Assembly: GCF_004025535.1 (NCBI RefSeq)
Contig: NZ_QJRG01000050.1
Coordinates: 115,589-179,588, forward strand
DNA length: 64,000 nt
DNA from: Pseudomonas alkylphenolica
GTDB lineage: Bacteria; Pseudomonadota; Gammaproteobacteria; Pseudomonadales; Pseudomonadaceae
Direction of reading: 5' to 3'
Shown in pieces: positions 1 through 9,135 of the stretch. Position numbers and translations under genes: made by a program. How positions within the stretch are numbered: the stretch's first letter is position 1; each line of letters starts with the position of its first letter. Below the pieces are notes generated by a model that had not been told where the DNA came from, made no database searches, and saw nothing but the letters and a program-made list of their open reading frames with translations.

Positions 1-41
1 CGGCCGACAAAGCCATTGGCGCCACTGACCATCACGCGCAT
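1..41 (-). CDS. NAD-dependent epimerase/dehydratase family protein, N-terminal fragment (cut by window edge)
   Basis: Only the first 13 codons are inside the window. They read MRVMVSGANGFVG, which is the first beta strand and glycine-rich GxxGxxG turn of a Rossmann NAD(P)-binding domain in the extended SDR (epimerase/dehydratase) style. A strong ribosome binding site (AAGGAGG) lies 6 nt upstream, inside the end of the preceding FAA hydrolase gene, and the two reading frames overlap by 10 nt, so the genes are probably translationally coupled. The substrate cannot be judged from this fragment. It is the last visible gene of the minus-strand catabolic series. Confidence 0.6.
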   Translation of the reverse strand, partial: MRVMVSGANGFVG

Positions 42-1024
42 GGCCAACCTCCTTGCACCACGCGCTGGTCAATGGCACCAAACAGTATCTCGCCGTCCAG
101 GCCTCTGGCTTCCATGCGTACCCGGTCACCGAAGCGCATGAACGCGGTGCGCGGCGCACCCTCGGCAATGGTTTCGATGGCACGGCGCTCGGCAATGCAG
201 GCTGATCCGACGCTGCGATCACTGTTGGACACGGTGCCGGAGCCGATCAGCGTGCCAGCGCTCAAGGGGCGGGTCAGCGCGGCGTGGGCTATCAGCTGGT
301 GAAAGCCGAAGTGCATGGCGCCGCCATGCGGATGGCCGAACCACTGGCCATTCCACTGAACCTGCAACGGCAGGTGGACGCGGCCATCGCACCAGGCGTC
401 GCCCAGCTCGTCCGGGGTCACGGCCACAGGGGCAAAGCTGCTTGACGGTTTGGCCTGGAGGAAACCGAAGCCGGTTTTCATCTCGCGTGGTGCCAGGGCA
501 CGCAGGCTGACGTCGTTCAACTGCAGCAGCAGGCGCACATGGCGCAGTGCCTGTTCGGCCGGGCAGCCCATGGGGACCGTGTCCAGCAATACGGCAAACT
601 CGCCTTCGAAATCGATGCCATGTGCTTCGCTGGGCAAAGGGATGTCTGCACGCGGGCCAAGGAAATCGTCGCCGGCGCCCTGGTAGATCAGCGGAATGCG
701 TTCGACTCCCTCAATGGGGGCGAGGTTGAAGGCTTTCTGCATCAACTCGCCATGGCTGAGGAAGCAGGAGCCGTCCAGCCATTGCCACGCCCGTGGCAAT
801 GGCGCCAGCAACTGCTCGACAGCCAGTGCAAAGCTGCCTGCGGCCTCATTGTCATTCAGGCGGCGATACAACTGCTCCAGCGCCGTGTGCACGTGCTCCC
901 AGTTATCCAGCGCGGCCTGCAGGGTCGGGGCTATGGCGCTGGCATCTACCGCGCGCAACAGATCGCGGGACACCACGAGCAGGCAGCCGTCGCGCGTTCC
1001 GTCATTGAGCGTGGCCAGCTTCAT
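32..1024 (-). CDS. Fumarylacetoacetate hydrolase (FAH) family protein
   Basis: The 330-aa protein has the two-part build of fumarylacetoacetase-like C-C bond hydrolases: a variable N-terminal part and a C-terminal FAH catalytic fold. The metal-ligand pattern is visible as DFEGEF (acidic ligands in ExE) followed by LQLNDVSLR, which supplies the downstream Asp, and a Lys-containing stretch LQAKPSSSF. Family members cleave fumarylacetoacetate, fumarylpyruvate or acylpyruvates formed after aromatic ring opening. The start ATG overlaps the stop codon of the upstream cupin gene (ATGA). Together with the FAD monooxygenase and VOC dioxygenase of the same series it probably performs the last hydrolytic step of ring degradation. 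The exact substrate is not decidable. Confidence 0.85.
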   Translation of the reverse strand: MKLATLNDGTRDGCLLVVSRDLLRAVDASAIAPTLQAALDNWEHVHTALEQLYRRLNDNEAAGSFALAVEQLLAPLPRAWQWLDGSCFLSHGELMQKAFNLAPIEGVERIPLIYQGAGDDFLGPRADIPLPSEAHGIDFEGEFAVLLDTVPMGCPAEQALRHVRLLLQLNDVSLRALAPREMKTGFGFLQAKPSSSFAPVAVTPDELGDAWCDGRVHLPLQVQWNGQWFGHPHGGAMHFGFHQLIAHAALTRPLSAGTLIGSGTVSNSDRSVGSACIAERRAIETIAEGAPRTAFMRFGDRVRMEARGLDGEILFGAIDQRVVQGGWPCA

Positions 1025-1593
1025 GGCAGCAGCTCCTGCAGGTTGGCGGTGTAACGGCCGTCGAGCAGGATGAATACCATCCTCGCCATGTGTTCGGTGC
1101 GGTTGCTCCAGGCGTGGTTGGTACCGCGCTGCACCACGATGTCACCGCGTTTGAGGTGCACCTCTTCGTCGTCGAGCACCAGCCAGACTTCACCTTCGGT
1201 GACGACGCCGTAGTCCAGTGTTTCGGTGCGGTGCATGAGTTTGTGCCGGGACTGGGCGTTACCGGTACCGGCGTGGGACTGGCCAATTTCAGCGAACGCC
1301 GCTGCGGCATCCTCGGCGCTGACCTGGTTTTGCACGCTGTCCGGCGGGATATCCACCACGCGAATGACACTGCCCAGAGGCCCGGGACTGAGCTGCAATG
1401 GCTGGGCCGTAGGGTCATCGGCATTGTCCAGCGGAGCCGGCGAAGTGGTGCTGTTCCACACCTCGTAGAAAACCGTGCCAGGGACGGCCTTGAGCGGGAA
1501 ATTGTTCGGCGTGGCGCCGGCGCTTGCGATCACGGCCAGGCCCTCGGCGTTGTGGCCGGTCACGATGCGTTTGAAACCAGGAAGTTGTTGCAT
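1021..1593 (-). CDS. Cupin domain-containing protein
   Basis: A 190-aa protein with one small beta-barrel. The C-terminal half carries the cupin metal-site signature: a weak first motif around HRTETLDYGVVTEGEV and a second motif LKRGDIVVQRGTNHAW. The reading frame is open further upstream, but the ATG at 1593 has a good ribosome binding site (AAAGGAG, 6 nt spacing), begins a compact protein, and starts 10 nt after the SDR stop codon, so I use it. Similar small cupins in aromatic clusters act as isomerases, hydratases or dioxygenases, and the role here is unknown. Its stop codon overlaps the start of the FAH gene. Confidence 0.75.
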   Translation of the reverse strand: MQQLPGFKRIVTGHNAEGLAVIASAGATPNNFPLKAVPGTVFYEVWNSTTSPAPLDNADDPTAQPLQLSPGPLGSVIRVVDIPPDSVQNQVSAEDAAAAFAEIGQSHAGTGNAQSRHKLMHRTETLDYGVVTEGEVWLVLDDEEVHLKRGDIVVQRGTNHAWSNRTEHMARMVFILLDGRYTANLQELLP

Positions 1594-1603
1594 GACTTCT
1601 CCT

Positions 1604-2419
1604 TTAGTTGCCATCGCCGATGGTGGTGCCACCGTCGACGATGATGTTCTGACCGCTGATGAAGGCGCCGCCGGGTGCGGCCAGTAACAGCGCCAGGGCG
1701 GCGATTTCTTCAGGGCGCCCGACACGGCGCAAGGGTGTGAGCGCCAGGCGGCGCTGCATCACCTCGGGGTTATCCGTGAGGGGGCGGGCGAATTCGGTTC
1801 CGATCACGCCAGGGCTGATGGCATTGACGCGGATGTTGCTGGGCCCCCACTCGACGGCGAGGTTGCGCGCCAGTTGTGCCAGGCCCGCCTTGGATATCCC
1901 GTAGAGCCCAAGCGCTTTGTTGCCGCGCACGCCGGCAATGCTCGCCATGAGAATGACGCTGCCGCCGCCTTGTGCGGCCATGGCCGGGAGCAAGTGGCGG
2001 GCAAGCCAGACGCTGCTACGCAGATTGACGGTAAGCGTCAGGTCCCAGTCAGCGTCGCTGGCGCTGGCGATCGGCCCCAGGTGCGGTGCGACGCCAGCGT
2101 TGCAGACCAGCACGTCGATCCGGCCCAACTGCGCCAGCGCCTGTGTTGCCAGTTCAACGACGTCAGGCTGGCAAGACAGGTCAGCAGGCACGGCATGGGC
2201 CTCTATACCGGCGTCCCGCAGCACGGCGGCGGTATCCCGGGTGGCCTGAATGTCTTCGCTGCTGACAACCAGCCTGGCGCCGGCGCGACCCAGCTGCCAG
2301 GCGACCGCCAGGCCGATTCCGCGTGTTGCACCGGTAACAAGCGCTGTTTTGCCGGCAAGTGAGAACAGGTCATTGTGCAAAAGCGATTGAGCTGTCCCGG
2401 CTTTTTGATCACGCGACAT
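1604..2419 (-). CDS. SDR family NAD(P)-dependent oxidoreductase
   Basis: A 271-aa classical short-chain dehydrogenase. The cofactor motif TGATRGIG is near residues 29-36, the NAG motif (VCNAGVAP) follows, and the catalytic pair sits in YGISK, preceded by a Ser in MASIAG. The C-terminal part reads FISGQNIIVDGG, typical of the FabG/BudC-like group. About 20 residues precede the Rossmann fold, slightly more than usual. The start overlaps the end of the MMPL transporter gene by 11 nt, and AAGGCGG precedes it. In this context it probably oxidises or reduces an alcohol/ketone intermediate of the catabolic pathway. The substrate is unknown. Confidence 0.88.
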   Translation of the reverse strand: MSRDQKAGTAQSLLHNDLFSLAGKTALVTGATRGIGLAVAWQLGRAGARLVVSSEDIQATRDTAAVLRDAGIEAHAVPADLSCQPDVVELATQALAQLGRIDVLVCNAGVAPHLGPIASASDADWDLTLTVNLRSSVWLARHLLPAMAAQGGGSVILMASIAGVRGNKALGLYGISKAGLAQLARNLAVEWGPSNIRVNAISPGVIGTEFARPLTDNPEVMQRRLALTPLRRVGRPEEIAALALLLAAPGGAFISGQNIIVDGGTTIGDGN

Positions 2420-4868
2420 GGTGCACCGCCTTGTTCAAACGGATGTCGGCTGACGTCGTACCTGGCGAATCAGCCGTCGGAACCGTTCCGGCTGCGGTAA
2501 CGCGACGCGGCAACAGGAAGTAGGCGAGGGCTGGCAGCAGTATCAGGGCACCGACCATGTTCCAGACGAACATGAAGGCCAGCAGCACCCCCATGTCGGC
2601 CTGAAACTTGATCGGCGAGAAGATCCAGGTGCCCACGCCGATGGCGAGGGTTACACCGGTCAGCATGACCACCTTGCCGGTGAACAGCAGAGCCTGGTAA
2701 TACGCCCTGGACAGGCTGGCGCCCTGGCGCAGCTGGGCCAGCACGATACTCATGACGTACAGGGCGTAGTCGACACCGATGCCGACACCGAGGGCGATCA
2801 CCGGCAGGGTGGCGACCTTGACGCCCATCCCCAGCGCAACCATCAAGGCCTCGCACAGAATGGAGGTCAGCACCAGCGGCAGGACCGCGCAGAGCACCGC
2901 TCGCCACGACCGGAACGTCACCAGGCACAGCAGGACAACGGCGCCGTACACCCACCAGAGCATGTCGTGGTTGGCTTGCTTGACGACGATGTTGGTCGCC
3001 GCTTCAATGCCGGCGCTTCCGGCAGCCAGGAGGAACGAGGCCTCTTCATCGCCGTTGTCGCGGGCAAAGGCTTCGACGTGATCGACCACGTTAGTGAGCG
3101 TGTCGGCCTTGTGGTCCTTGAGGTAGGCATAGACCGTCAGCAGGCTGCAGTCATCGTTGTACAGGCCGCGTGGCGCACCGGCGGTGACCATGTTCAAGGT
3201 GGCCTGGTTGTTCACCAGCTCGTACCACTTGGGGTTGCCCTCGGAGAGGCCGACCAGTACACGGCGATTCAACAAGGCCAGTGAGTTGGTCGAGTCGACG
3301 CCTTCAAGCCCGCGCAGTTGCCAGTCAAGGTCGTCGACGCGTTTGAGCGTGCTGTACGCCGAACACACGCCGGCCGGGGTCTTGACCATCACCGCGAAGA
3401 CATCGCTGCTGGCACCGTAGTGCTGGGTGATATAGGCATTGTCACGGTTGTAGCGCGAGTCCGGACGCAGCTCGGGCGCTCCGGCATCCAGGTCGCCCAC
3501 CTTGAGCTTGAGACTGACCGCATAGCCGCCACAGGCCATGAGCGCCGCGACGATCACGCACCCCGTAGCCCAGCGCTTGCGGGTAAAAAGGTCGAGAAAG
3601 CGCCAGACCACGTGCTTTTCTGCGCCGCCAGCCTCGGCTTCTTCGGCGCGCAGGCTGCGCCGCGCGGCGGTGGGGCTGACGCCGATATAGGACAGCAGCA
3701 CCGGCAGCAGGATCAGGTTGGTGAAGATCAGCACCGCAACGCCAAGGCTGGCGATCACTGCCAGGTCCTGGATGACCTGGATCTTGATGATCATCAGCAC
3801 CGCGAAGCCGACCGCGTCGCACAGCAACGCCGTAAGACCGGCCAGAAACAACCGGCGGAAAGTGAAGCGTGCCGCCACCAGGCGGTGCATGCCGCGGCCG
3901 ATGTCCTGCATGATGCCGTTCATTTTCTGCGCGCCATGGCTCATGCCGATGGCAAACACCAGAAAGGGCACCAATACCGAGTACGGGTCGAGCTGGTAGC
4001 CCAGCATTGGCAGCAAGCCAAGCTGCCAGATCACCGCGACCAGCGAACAGGTCACCACCAGCACCGTGCTGCGCACACAACGGGTGTACCAATAGAGCAC
4101 CGCAGCGGTTATCAATATGGCGGCGGCGAAGAACAGCACGATCTGCTTGAGGCCATCGATCAGGTCACCGACGACTTTGGCGAACCCGGTGATGTGGATT
4201 TCGACACCTTGTGCCTGGTACTTGCTGCGCAGCGTTTCAAGCCCGTGCGCGAAGTCGGTGTAGTCGAGTGGCTGACCGTCCGGCGTGCGCTCCAGCAGCG
4301 GCACATAGACAATACTGGAGCGCTGGTCGAAGGCCACCAGTTGGCCTATCTCGTTGGAGCGCTCCACGTTGCGCTTGAGTGCCTCCAGGCTGGCACTGCT
4401 GCCGTCATAGCCATCGGGGATGACCGGGCCGCCTTCCAGCCCCTCTTCGGTGACACCTGTCCAGCGTGTCGAGGGCGTCCAGAGCGATTTCATCGCTGCC
4501 CGGTCAACTCCGGGCAGCAGGTAGACCTCATCGTTGAGTTGCTGCAGCGTGTGCAGGTAATGACTGTCGTAGATGCTGCCCTGCGGGTTGACCACGGCAA
4601 TGCGCACGGCATTGCCTAAACCGGCCAGTTCCTGGCGATGTTCCAGGTAATTGACGATAAACGGATGCTCGCGGGGAATCATTTTTTCGAAGCTGGCGTT
4701 AAGCGTCAGGCGTGTCGCCTGCCAGCCCAGCAGCAGTGTCGCGGCCAGGCACAGCAACAGCACCAGGGCGCGATGGTTGAACAGCGCGCGCTCCAGCAGA
4801 GAACCGGAAGTGCTGTCGAACTGATCGAGGCCGCCTGAAGACGGCACAGGGGAAGTAGGTACGTGCAT
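2409..4868 (-). CDS. RND/MMPL-family transporter (hydrophobe exporter-like)
   Basis: An 819-aa inner-membrane protein with the duplicated RND plan: one TM near residues 31-50, a large periplasmic loop, a block of about five TMs (near residues 240-395), then the repeat with a TM near 430-450, a second loop and a second block of about five TMs up to residue 785. There is no adaptor or outer-membrane factor gene beside it, which fits the MMPL/HAE-like branch that handles lipids and hydrophobic molecules. It starts 3 nt after the stop of the YCF48-like gene and overlaps the SDR gene. The set MMPL + YCF48-like + DUF1329 + DUF1302 recurs in Pseudomonas catabolic clusters for hydrophobic substrates. 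Transport direction is not evident. Confidence 0.88.
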   Translation of the reverse strand: MHVPTSPVPSSGGLDQFDSTSGSLLERALFNHRALVLLLCLAATLLLGWQATRLTLNASFEKMIPREHPFIVNYLEHRQELAGLGNAVRIAVVNPQGSIYDSHYLHTLQQLNDEVYLLPGVDRAAMKSLWTPSTRWTGVTEEGLEGGPVIPDGYDGSSASLEALKRNVERSNEIGQLVAFDQRSSIVYVPLLERTPDGQPLDYTDFAHGLETLRSKYQAQGVEIHITGFAKVVGDLIDGLKQIVLFFAAAILITAAVLYWYTRCVRSTVLVVTCSLVAVIWQLGLLPMLGYQLDPYSVLVPFLVFAIGMSHGAQKMNGIMQDIGRGMHRLVAARFTFRRLFLAGLTALLCDAVGFAVLMIIKIQVIQDLAVIASLGVAVLIFTNLILLPVLLSYIGVSPTAARRSLRAEEAEAGGAEKHVVWRFLDLFTRKRWATGCVIVAALMACGGYAVSLKLKVGDLDAGAPELRPDSRYNRDNAYITQHYGASSDVFAVMVKTPAGVCSAYSTLKRVDDLDWQLRGLEGVDSTNSLALLNRRVLVGLSEGNPKWYELVNNQATLNMVTAGAPRGLYNDDCSLLTVYAYLKDHKADTLTNVVDHVEAFARDNGDEEASFLLAAGSAGIEAATNIVVKQANHDMLWWVYGAVVLLCLVTFRSWRAVLCAVLPLVLTSILCEALMVALGMGVKVATLPVIALGVGIGVDYALYVMSIVLAQLRQGASLSRAYYQALLFTGKVVMLTGVTLAIGVGTWIFSPIKFQADMGVLLAFMFVWNMVGALILLPALAYFLLPRRVTAAGTVPTADSPGTTSADIRLNKAVHHVA

Positions 4869-4871
4869 GGC

Positions 4872-5930
4872 TCAGTCCGCGATGGTGTTAGGGGAGAAGG
4901 GCGCCAGGCGCCGTGGCCCGCCCATGCCGACGGCGACCAGGGCGCCATCGGCCGCCTCGGTAACGGCAGTCAGTGGCAGCCCTTCGGAGACGCCTATGGG
5001 TTGCAAGTGCAGATCGGTCAGCGCGCTGCGCATGAGCATCCCGGCCTGATTCACCGCCAGCAGATGCTTGCTTGCGATACGCAGGGCGTTCAGCGAGGCC
5101 GGAACAGGGTTGTTGACCGACTGGAAGCTTTGGCCGCCATCATCGGAGGCGAACAGCGTGCCGCGCAGGCCACCGACCAGCATCCGGCCGTTGGGCAGCA
5201 GGGTGGCTGCGAAGTAACTGCCCTCGTAGGGGCCCTTGAGGGCGTCAAACGTGCGACCGCCATTGATGGAGCGCAGCAGCAAGCCTTGCTCCCCGGCAAT
5301 GACGACCTCATCACCCTGCCGCGCGACGGCATAAAGGTGCAGGCCACGGGGATTGGGCAGCGTTCCCATCAGGGACTGCCAGCTAGTGCCGCCATCCCTG
5401 GTGATCAGGGCAAGGCCGTAGGCGCCCAGGACAATGCCGTGGCGGGCATCAGCAAAGCTCATCGCCAATAGCGGTTTGTCGGCGCCATCGGCCAGCAATC
5501 GTTGCGCGGCCGCGATCCGCCGCGCGTCGTCGGTACGTTCGGCTGCTTTTAGTTCCAGCGCAGCCGCTTGCTTGCCATCGAGCTGCAGCTGCCAGCTTTC
5601 GCCGCCGTCATTGCTGTGCAGTACCACGCCGGAATGACCGACGGCCCAGCCATTGCTGGCGTCGGCAAACTGAACGGCGGTCAGCGTGGTGCTGACCGGG
5701 CTGACAGCCTGTCGCCAGTGTTGGCCGTTGTCATCGGACAGCAGCACCACGCCACGCTCACCGACCGCAACCAGGCGGGCGCCGGCAGGCGTGACGTCCA
5801 GGAGCACCGCGCCCAGTGCCTGAGTGCCGGCAAGCGCCTTCTGCGAAAGGACATCCACGGTTTCTGCTGCCCAAGCAGGCAGCAAGGCGCAGCTGGCTGC
5901 CATCAGCAAGCCACAGACTATCTTCTTCAT
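4872..5930 (-). CDS. YCF48-related exported beta-propeller protein
   Basis: The 352-aa protein begins with a clear Sec signal peptide (MKKIVCGLLMAASCALLPAWA, cleavage after AWA), so it is periplasmic or exported. The mature part has repeated BNR/YCF48 blades such as LSDDNGQHW, HSNDGGESW, TRDGGTSW, RSINGGRTF and ASDDGGQSF, spaced by roughly 40-60 residues, which indicates a seven-bladed propeller. An in-frame TTG lies three codons upstream, but the ATG at 5930 has AAAGG at a better distance. The leader contains a perfect Crc-type motif. Homologues next to MMPL transporters are presumed accessory factors, and no enzymatic residues are recognisable. Confidence 0.85.
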   Translation of the reverse strand: MKKIVCGLLMAASCALLPAWAAETVDVLSQKALAGTQALGAVLLDVTPAGARLVAVGERGVVLLSDDNGQHWRQAVSPVSTTLTAVQFADASNGWAVGHSGVVLHSNDGGESWQLQLDGKQAAALELKAAERTDDARRIAAAQRLLADGADKPLLAMSFADARHGIVLGAYGLALITRDGGTSWQSLMGTLPNPRGLHLYAVARQGDEVVIAGEQGLLLRSINGGRTFDALKGPYEGSYFAATLLPNGRMLVGGLRGTLFASDDGGQSFQSVNNPVPASLNALRIASKHLLAVNQAGMLMRSALTDLHLQPIGVSEGLPLTAVTEAADGALVAVGMGGPRRLAPFSPNTIAD

Positions 5931-5941
5931 CGCACGCAACC

Positions 5942-5957
5942 TTTGTTGTTCTTGTTT
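5942..5957 (-). promoter_or_regulatory. Candidate Crc/Hfq CA motif before the YCF48-like gene
   Basis: On the sense strand the leader reads AACAAGAACAACAA about 12 nt before the ATG, which contains overlapping AAnAAnAA matches. This is the known target of Crc/Hfq translational repression in Pseudomonas. Confidence 0.6.
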
Positions 5958-5963
5958 GCAGCA

Positions 5964-5983
5964 GGCGGGGCTTGCGCCCCGCC
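5964..5983 (-). terminator. Intercistronic hairpin between DUF1329 and YCF48-like genes
   Basis: A perfect dyad GGCGGGGC-TTGC-GCCCCGCC lies just after the DUF1329 stop codon. No T tract follows on the minus strand, so it is more likely a processing/stabiliser hairpin or an attenuator than a strong terminator. Confidence 0.5.
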
Positions 5984-5987
5984 AACA

Positions 5988-7355
5988 TCAGCGCACGCCT
6001 TCTCCGGCCATGGCGTCGGCGGTAAACACCGCATCCTTGTAGGGCGGCACGATGCGGTACTGCTCGTTCTTGCCGGCAAACACATCACCGACGAACCAGG
6101 CACCGGAGAGCAGGTCGTAGAACCCGGTCGTGAGCGAGGCGGTGCCCGGAAGGTCGGGCAGCACGACAGGCGAGGTCCACAGCACTTTCGCCAGTTGCCC
6201 CTGGGCGTCGTAGCGATCGCCAAGCACAGCTGTCCAGGTGTCCTCATCGAGGTAGTAGGTGCTTTTTGGCATGACGTGCCGGGCACCTTTTTTCAGCGTG
6301 GCTTCAACCACCCAGACACGGTGCAGTTCCCAGCGCACGGCGTCGGCTTTCATGTGGTGCTTGTCGAACAGGGCTTCGGGGCTTGAAGCGGTGAGTACGC
6401 GGTTGGCGTTGTAGGGGATGTACAGTTCTTTCTTGCCGACCAGCTTCCAGTCGAAGCGGTCGATGCGACCATTGAACACATACAGCTCGTCGAAGCTCAT
6501 CACCCCCGCAGTGGCCGGTGTCGGGGTATCGCAACAGGCGTTTGGCAGGCGGCGGACCCGCCGCTGGCCGGGCAGGTAGGTCCAGGCCGCAGAGCTTTCG
6601 GCGTTGAGGTTCTCAAGGCCGGTGATGGCTTCGCCGGCACGCAGGGGCGGGCCATCGTTGGTCATGCGGATCGACCAGTACACGCCCTTGTCACTGCTGA
6701 AACCGGGGAGGTACCACGGCATCTGCAGGTCGGCCCGCGAATCGTTGGTCAGTACATGCTTGCCGTCTGCCGTGGTCAGGTACTGGGTGAAGCTGGCGTG
6801 CCAGGAAGCCCCGCGCCAGCGCAGCAGGTGGTTCCAGATCGCTTGCGCGCCGTCCTCGGGGATCGGGAACGGAATGCCGCCGGCAGCGCCTACTGGCATG
6901 GGGCCGGCCGGGCCGTCGACCAGTTTGCCGCTGGTGGCGTTGGCGAAGGTCGCCTCGTAGACCGACTGCGGAGCAGCGGCGCTGCGGTGGGTGGGGTACA
7001 CGACGACCTGATAGCTGTCCGGGTATTTTTTCAGCATGGCCTGGGTGCCGGCCGAGAGCTTGTCGGCGTACTGCGCCATGTTCTGTGCGGTGATGGTGAG
7101 CAGCGGCTGGTCGGCCGCGAACGGATCACTGCGCTTGCCACCTGGCTTATAGGCAGGGTCGGCCTGGGTCAGGCCACCTTGCCACTCAGGGATGCTGCCG
7201 TCGGCATTGCCGGCGCGTTGCGCGCCAAACGGCGTCAGGGTCGACTTCAGTTTTGCCGCTTCATCGGCGGAGACAGCCGCCATGGCACCCTGAGCAATCA
7301 TCAGCGAAGCGCTCAGGGCAGTGAGCAGGTGTACCCATTTATTGGTGTGTTTCAT
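5988..7355 (-). CDS. DUF1329 domain-containing exported protein
   Basis: A 455-aa protein with a Sec signal peptide (HLLTALSASLMIAQGAMA, cleaved before AVSADEAAKL) and the typical DUF1329 opening SADEAAKLKSTLTPFGAQRAGNADG followed by IPEWQGGL. The family is found almost always paired with DUF1302, as here: the DUF1302 gene ends 14 nt upstream. It is expected in the periplasm or at the outer membrane. Family members are linked by context to hydrophobic substrate handling, but no reaction is established. No Crc-type motif is seen before this start, unlike both neighbours, which suggests it is translated from an mRNA controlled at the upstream gene. Confidence 0.85.
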   Translation of the reverse strand: MKHTNKWVHLLTALSASLMIAQGAMAAVSADEAAKLKSTLTPFGAQRAGNADGSIPEWQGGLTQADPAYKPGGKRSDPFAADQPLLTITAQNMAQYADKLSAGTQAMLKKYPDSYQVVVYPTHRSAAAPQSVYEATFANATSGKLVDGPAGPMPVGAAGGIPFPIPEDGAQAIWNHLLRWRGASWHASFTQYLTTADGKHVLTNDSRADLQMPWYLPGFSSDKGVYWSIRMTNDGPPLRAGEAITGLENLNAESSAAWTYLPGQRRVRRLPNACCDTPTPATAGVMSFDELYVFNGRIDRFDWKLVGKKELYIPYNANRVLTASSPEALFDKHHMKADAVRWELHRVWVVEATLKKGARHVMPKSTYYLDEDTWTAVLGDRYDAQGQLAKVLWTSPVVLPDLPGTASLTTGFYDLLSGAWFVGDVFAGKNEQYRIVPPYKDAVFTADAMAGEGVR

Positions 7356-7369
7356 CGAAAAATCCTCGG

Positions 7370-9052
7370 TCAGAACGTGCGGCTGACGGTGAAGGCGATG
7401 AAGTCGCGGTCTTTGAGCGACTGTTCGAAGGTGTAGTGGTTATCGGCGTCCAGGAAGGTGTTTTCCGGGCCGTAGTAGTGCGTGTAGGTGAGGCCCAGGT
7501 TCCAGGTGTTGAGGTAGTTGCCTTTGATCCCGATGTTGATGTCGCCGCCGTTGTCGGCACCAAAACCTGTGCCCAGCGCCTCGGAGGCGCCGTTGGTGTA
7601 GCTGGCACCGATTGGTACAGAGACATCCAGGCCCGGCAGGAGCTGGCGGTACATGGGCTCGTAGACCAGGCGCAGGCTGGTGGCGTCGCGGTCGGCATTG
7701 GGGTCGAGGGCGTCGCTGTTCTTGCTGACACTCATGACCCTGTTCCAGGCAATTTCACCGAGGAAGCTCGCTTCCGGGGCGATGAAGTTCGGCTCGAGGC
7801 TGGACAGCCAGGACAGGTTGGCGTGCAGCGTGCGCCCCGTTGCGTACAACGGCTCATCGTCGTTGTTGATCGATTCGCCGGGGGCCAGGGCGTGCTGGCT
7901 GGTGGAGGCCAGGGGTTGATTCCAGCGTGTGGAAAGTTCACCGGCAATGTTGTAGTTGCCGACGGTGGTGGAGAAGCTTGCCCCCAGCGCCTCGATACCT
8001 TCCGGATACACCCAGTAGTACTCGCCGGCCTTGCCCGACAGCGGGTTAAGGTTGGCAAAGTCCGGGCGCACATTCAGCTGCGGGTTCTTGTCGTGGAAAC
8101 GTATCGCGTACAGGCCCCAGTCGACCGTCTCGGTGCGCCAGCGCAGTTGCACACCGCCTTGCCCCGAGTCCTTCGCCTCTTTGTCATTGCCGTGATAAAA
8201 GGCCAGTGGCTGGGCCCCCGGAAACAGCGGCGCACCAACGAACATGCGCTCGTTGCCGTCACCGAAGGTGTCGCTGGAGGAAAAATAGCTGCCGGCGGCA
8301 GGCAATCGGTTAGCCTCCCATTCGAACTGGTAGTAGGCGCCAATGGAGACATCCGGGGTCAGTTGCAGCTGACCGGAAAGTTGCTGGACGGGGCGGATCA
8401 GTTCCTTGAACTGGGTGTTGGGCACCGACAGGCCTTTGACGACATCGATCGGTGCCATGCCGCCGGCGATACCGTTCATGCCGTAGAACAGGCTTTCGCC
8501 CCACTGCATGGCGTACTGACCGACACGACCGGACGCTTGCATGTCGCCGATTTCCGCCTTGCCGAAGATGAACGCATCCAGCAGTTCGCCCTTGCGGCCG
8601 TGCAGGGTGCGGGTGTCGTCGGTGAATTCGTCGTAACTCACCGAATAGCTGTTGGCCCGCGACGGGTCGTTGTTGTCGGTGTCACGGTTGTAGACATCGT
8701 CGTACCAGGCGGCGCCACTCAGGCGGGCACCGACGTTGCGGTAGGTGATATCCATCTCCGAAAGCAGATCGAGGCGGTTGGAGATCAGGCCCTTGTCGAA
8801 GTTGCGGTCGCCGTCGTCGAGGTTCTGCGCGGTCTGGCCCTCGATCAATTTGTCGCTTTGGTCCTTGGTGCGCCAGGCCGCGCTGTATTTGAGGGTGTTA
8901 TCCCAGCGTGCCCGAAGGTCGGGGTTTCCCGTATCGAATTCAAAGGCACGGGCGTCCGGCAGGCCGGCGCTGATGGCCAGCACGGAGACAGCCAGTGCCA
9001 AAGGTTTGAGCGGCGGCAACGGCCGCGCAGGTGCGCGCTTGCGAGACAGCAT
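7370..9052 (-). CDS. DUF1302 domain-containing protein (probable outer-membrane beta barrel)
   Basis: The 560-aa protein starts with a signal peptide (PLALAVSVLAISAGLPDARA) and continues with the family opening FEFDTGNPDLRARWDNTLKYS. The rest alternates short amphipathic strands rich in aromatic and polar residues and ends in an aromatic strand, FIAFTVSRTF, with a C-terminal Phe as in many outer-membrane barrels. It is the partner of the adjacent DUF1329 protein, and I infer a hydrophobic-compound channel or outer-membrane component. It is the first gene of the transport section of the series and has its own leader (83 bp) with a Crc-type motif. Confidence 0.85.
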   Translation of the reverse strand: MLSRKRAPARPLPPLKPLALAVSVLAISAGLPDARAFEFDTGNPDLRARWDNTLKYSAAWRTKDQSDKLIEGQTAQNLDDGDRNFDKGLISNRLDLLSEMDITYRNVGARLSGAAWYDDVYNRDTDNNDPSRANSYSVSYDEFTDDTRTLHGRKGELLDAFIFGKAEIGDMQASGRVGQYAMQWGESLFYGMNGIAGGMAPIDVVKGLSVPNTQFKELIRPVQQLSGQLQLTPDVSIGAYYQFEWEANRLPAAGSYFSSSDTFGDGNERMFVGAPLFPGAQPLAFYHGNDKEAKDSGQGGVQLRWRTETVDWGLYAIRFHDKNPQLNVRPDFANLNPLSGKAGEYYWVYPEGIEALGASFSTTVGNYNIAGELSTRWNQPLASTSQHALAPGESINNDDEPLYATGRTLHANLSWLSSLEPNFIAPEASFLGEIAWNRVMSVSKNSDALDPNADRDATSLRLVYEPMYRQLLPGLDVSVPIGASYTNGASEALGTGFGADNGGDINIGIKGNYLNTWNLGLTYTHYYGPENTFLDADNHYTFEQSLKDRDFIAFTVSRTF

Positions 9053-9065
9053 TCAAGTCACCTCA

Positions 9066-9078
9066 TTCTTGTTTTTGT
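9066..9078 (-). promoter_or_regulatory. Candidate Crc/Hfq CA motif before the DUF1302 gene
   Basis: Sense-strand leader ACAAAAACAAGAA, with AACAAGAA matching AAnAAnAA, 14 nt upstream of the start codon. Confidence 0.55.
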
Positions 9079-9135
9079 AGGTCTGTGTTGGCGTGCGGGC
9101 GGGGGCAGCACAGGCGTGGCAGCCCCGCTGCGCTG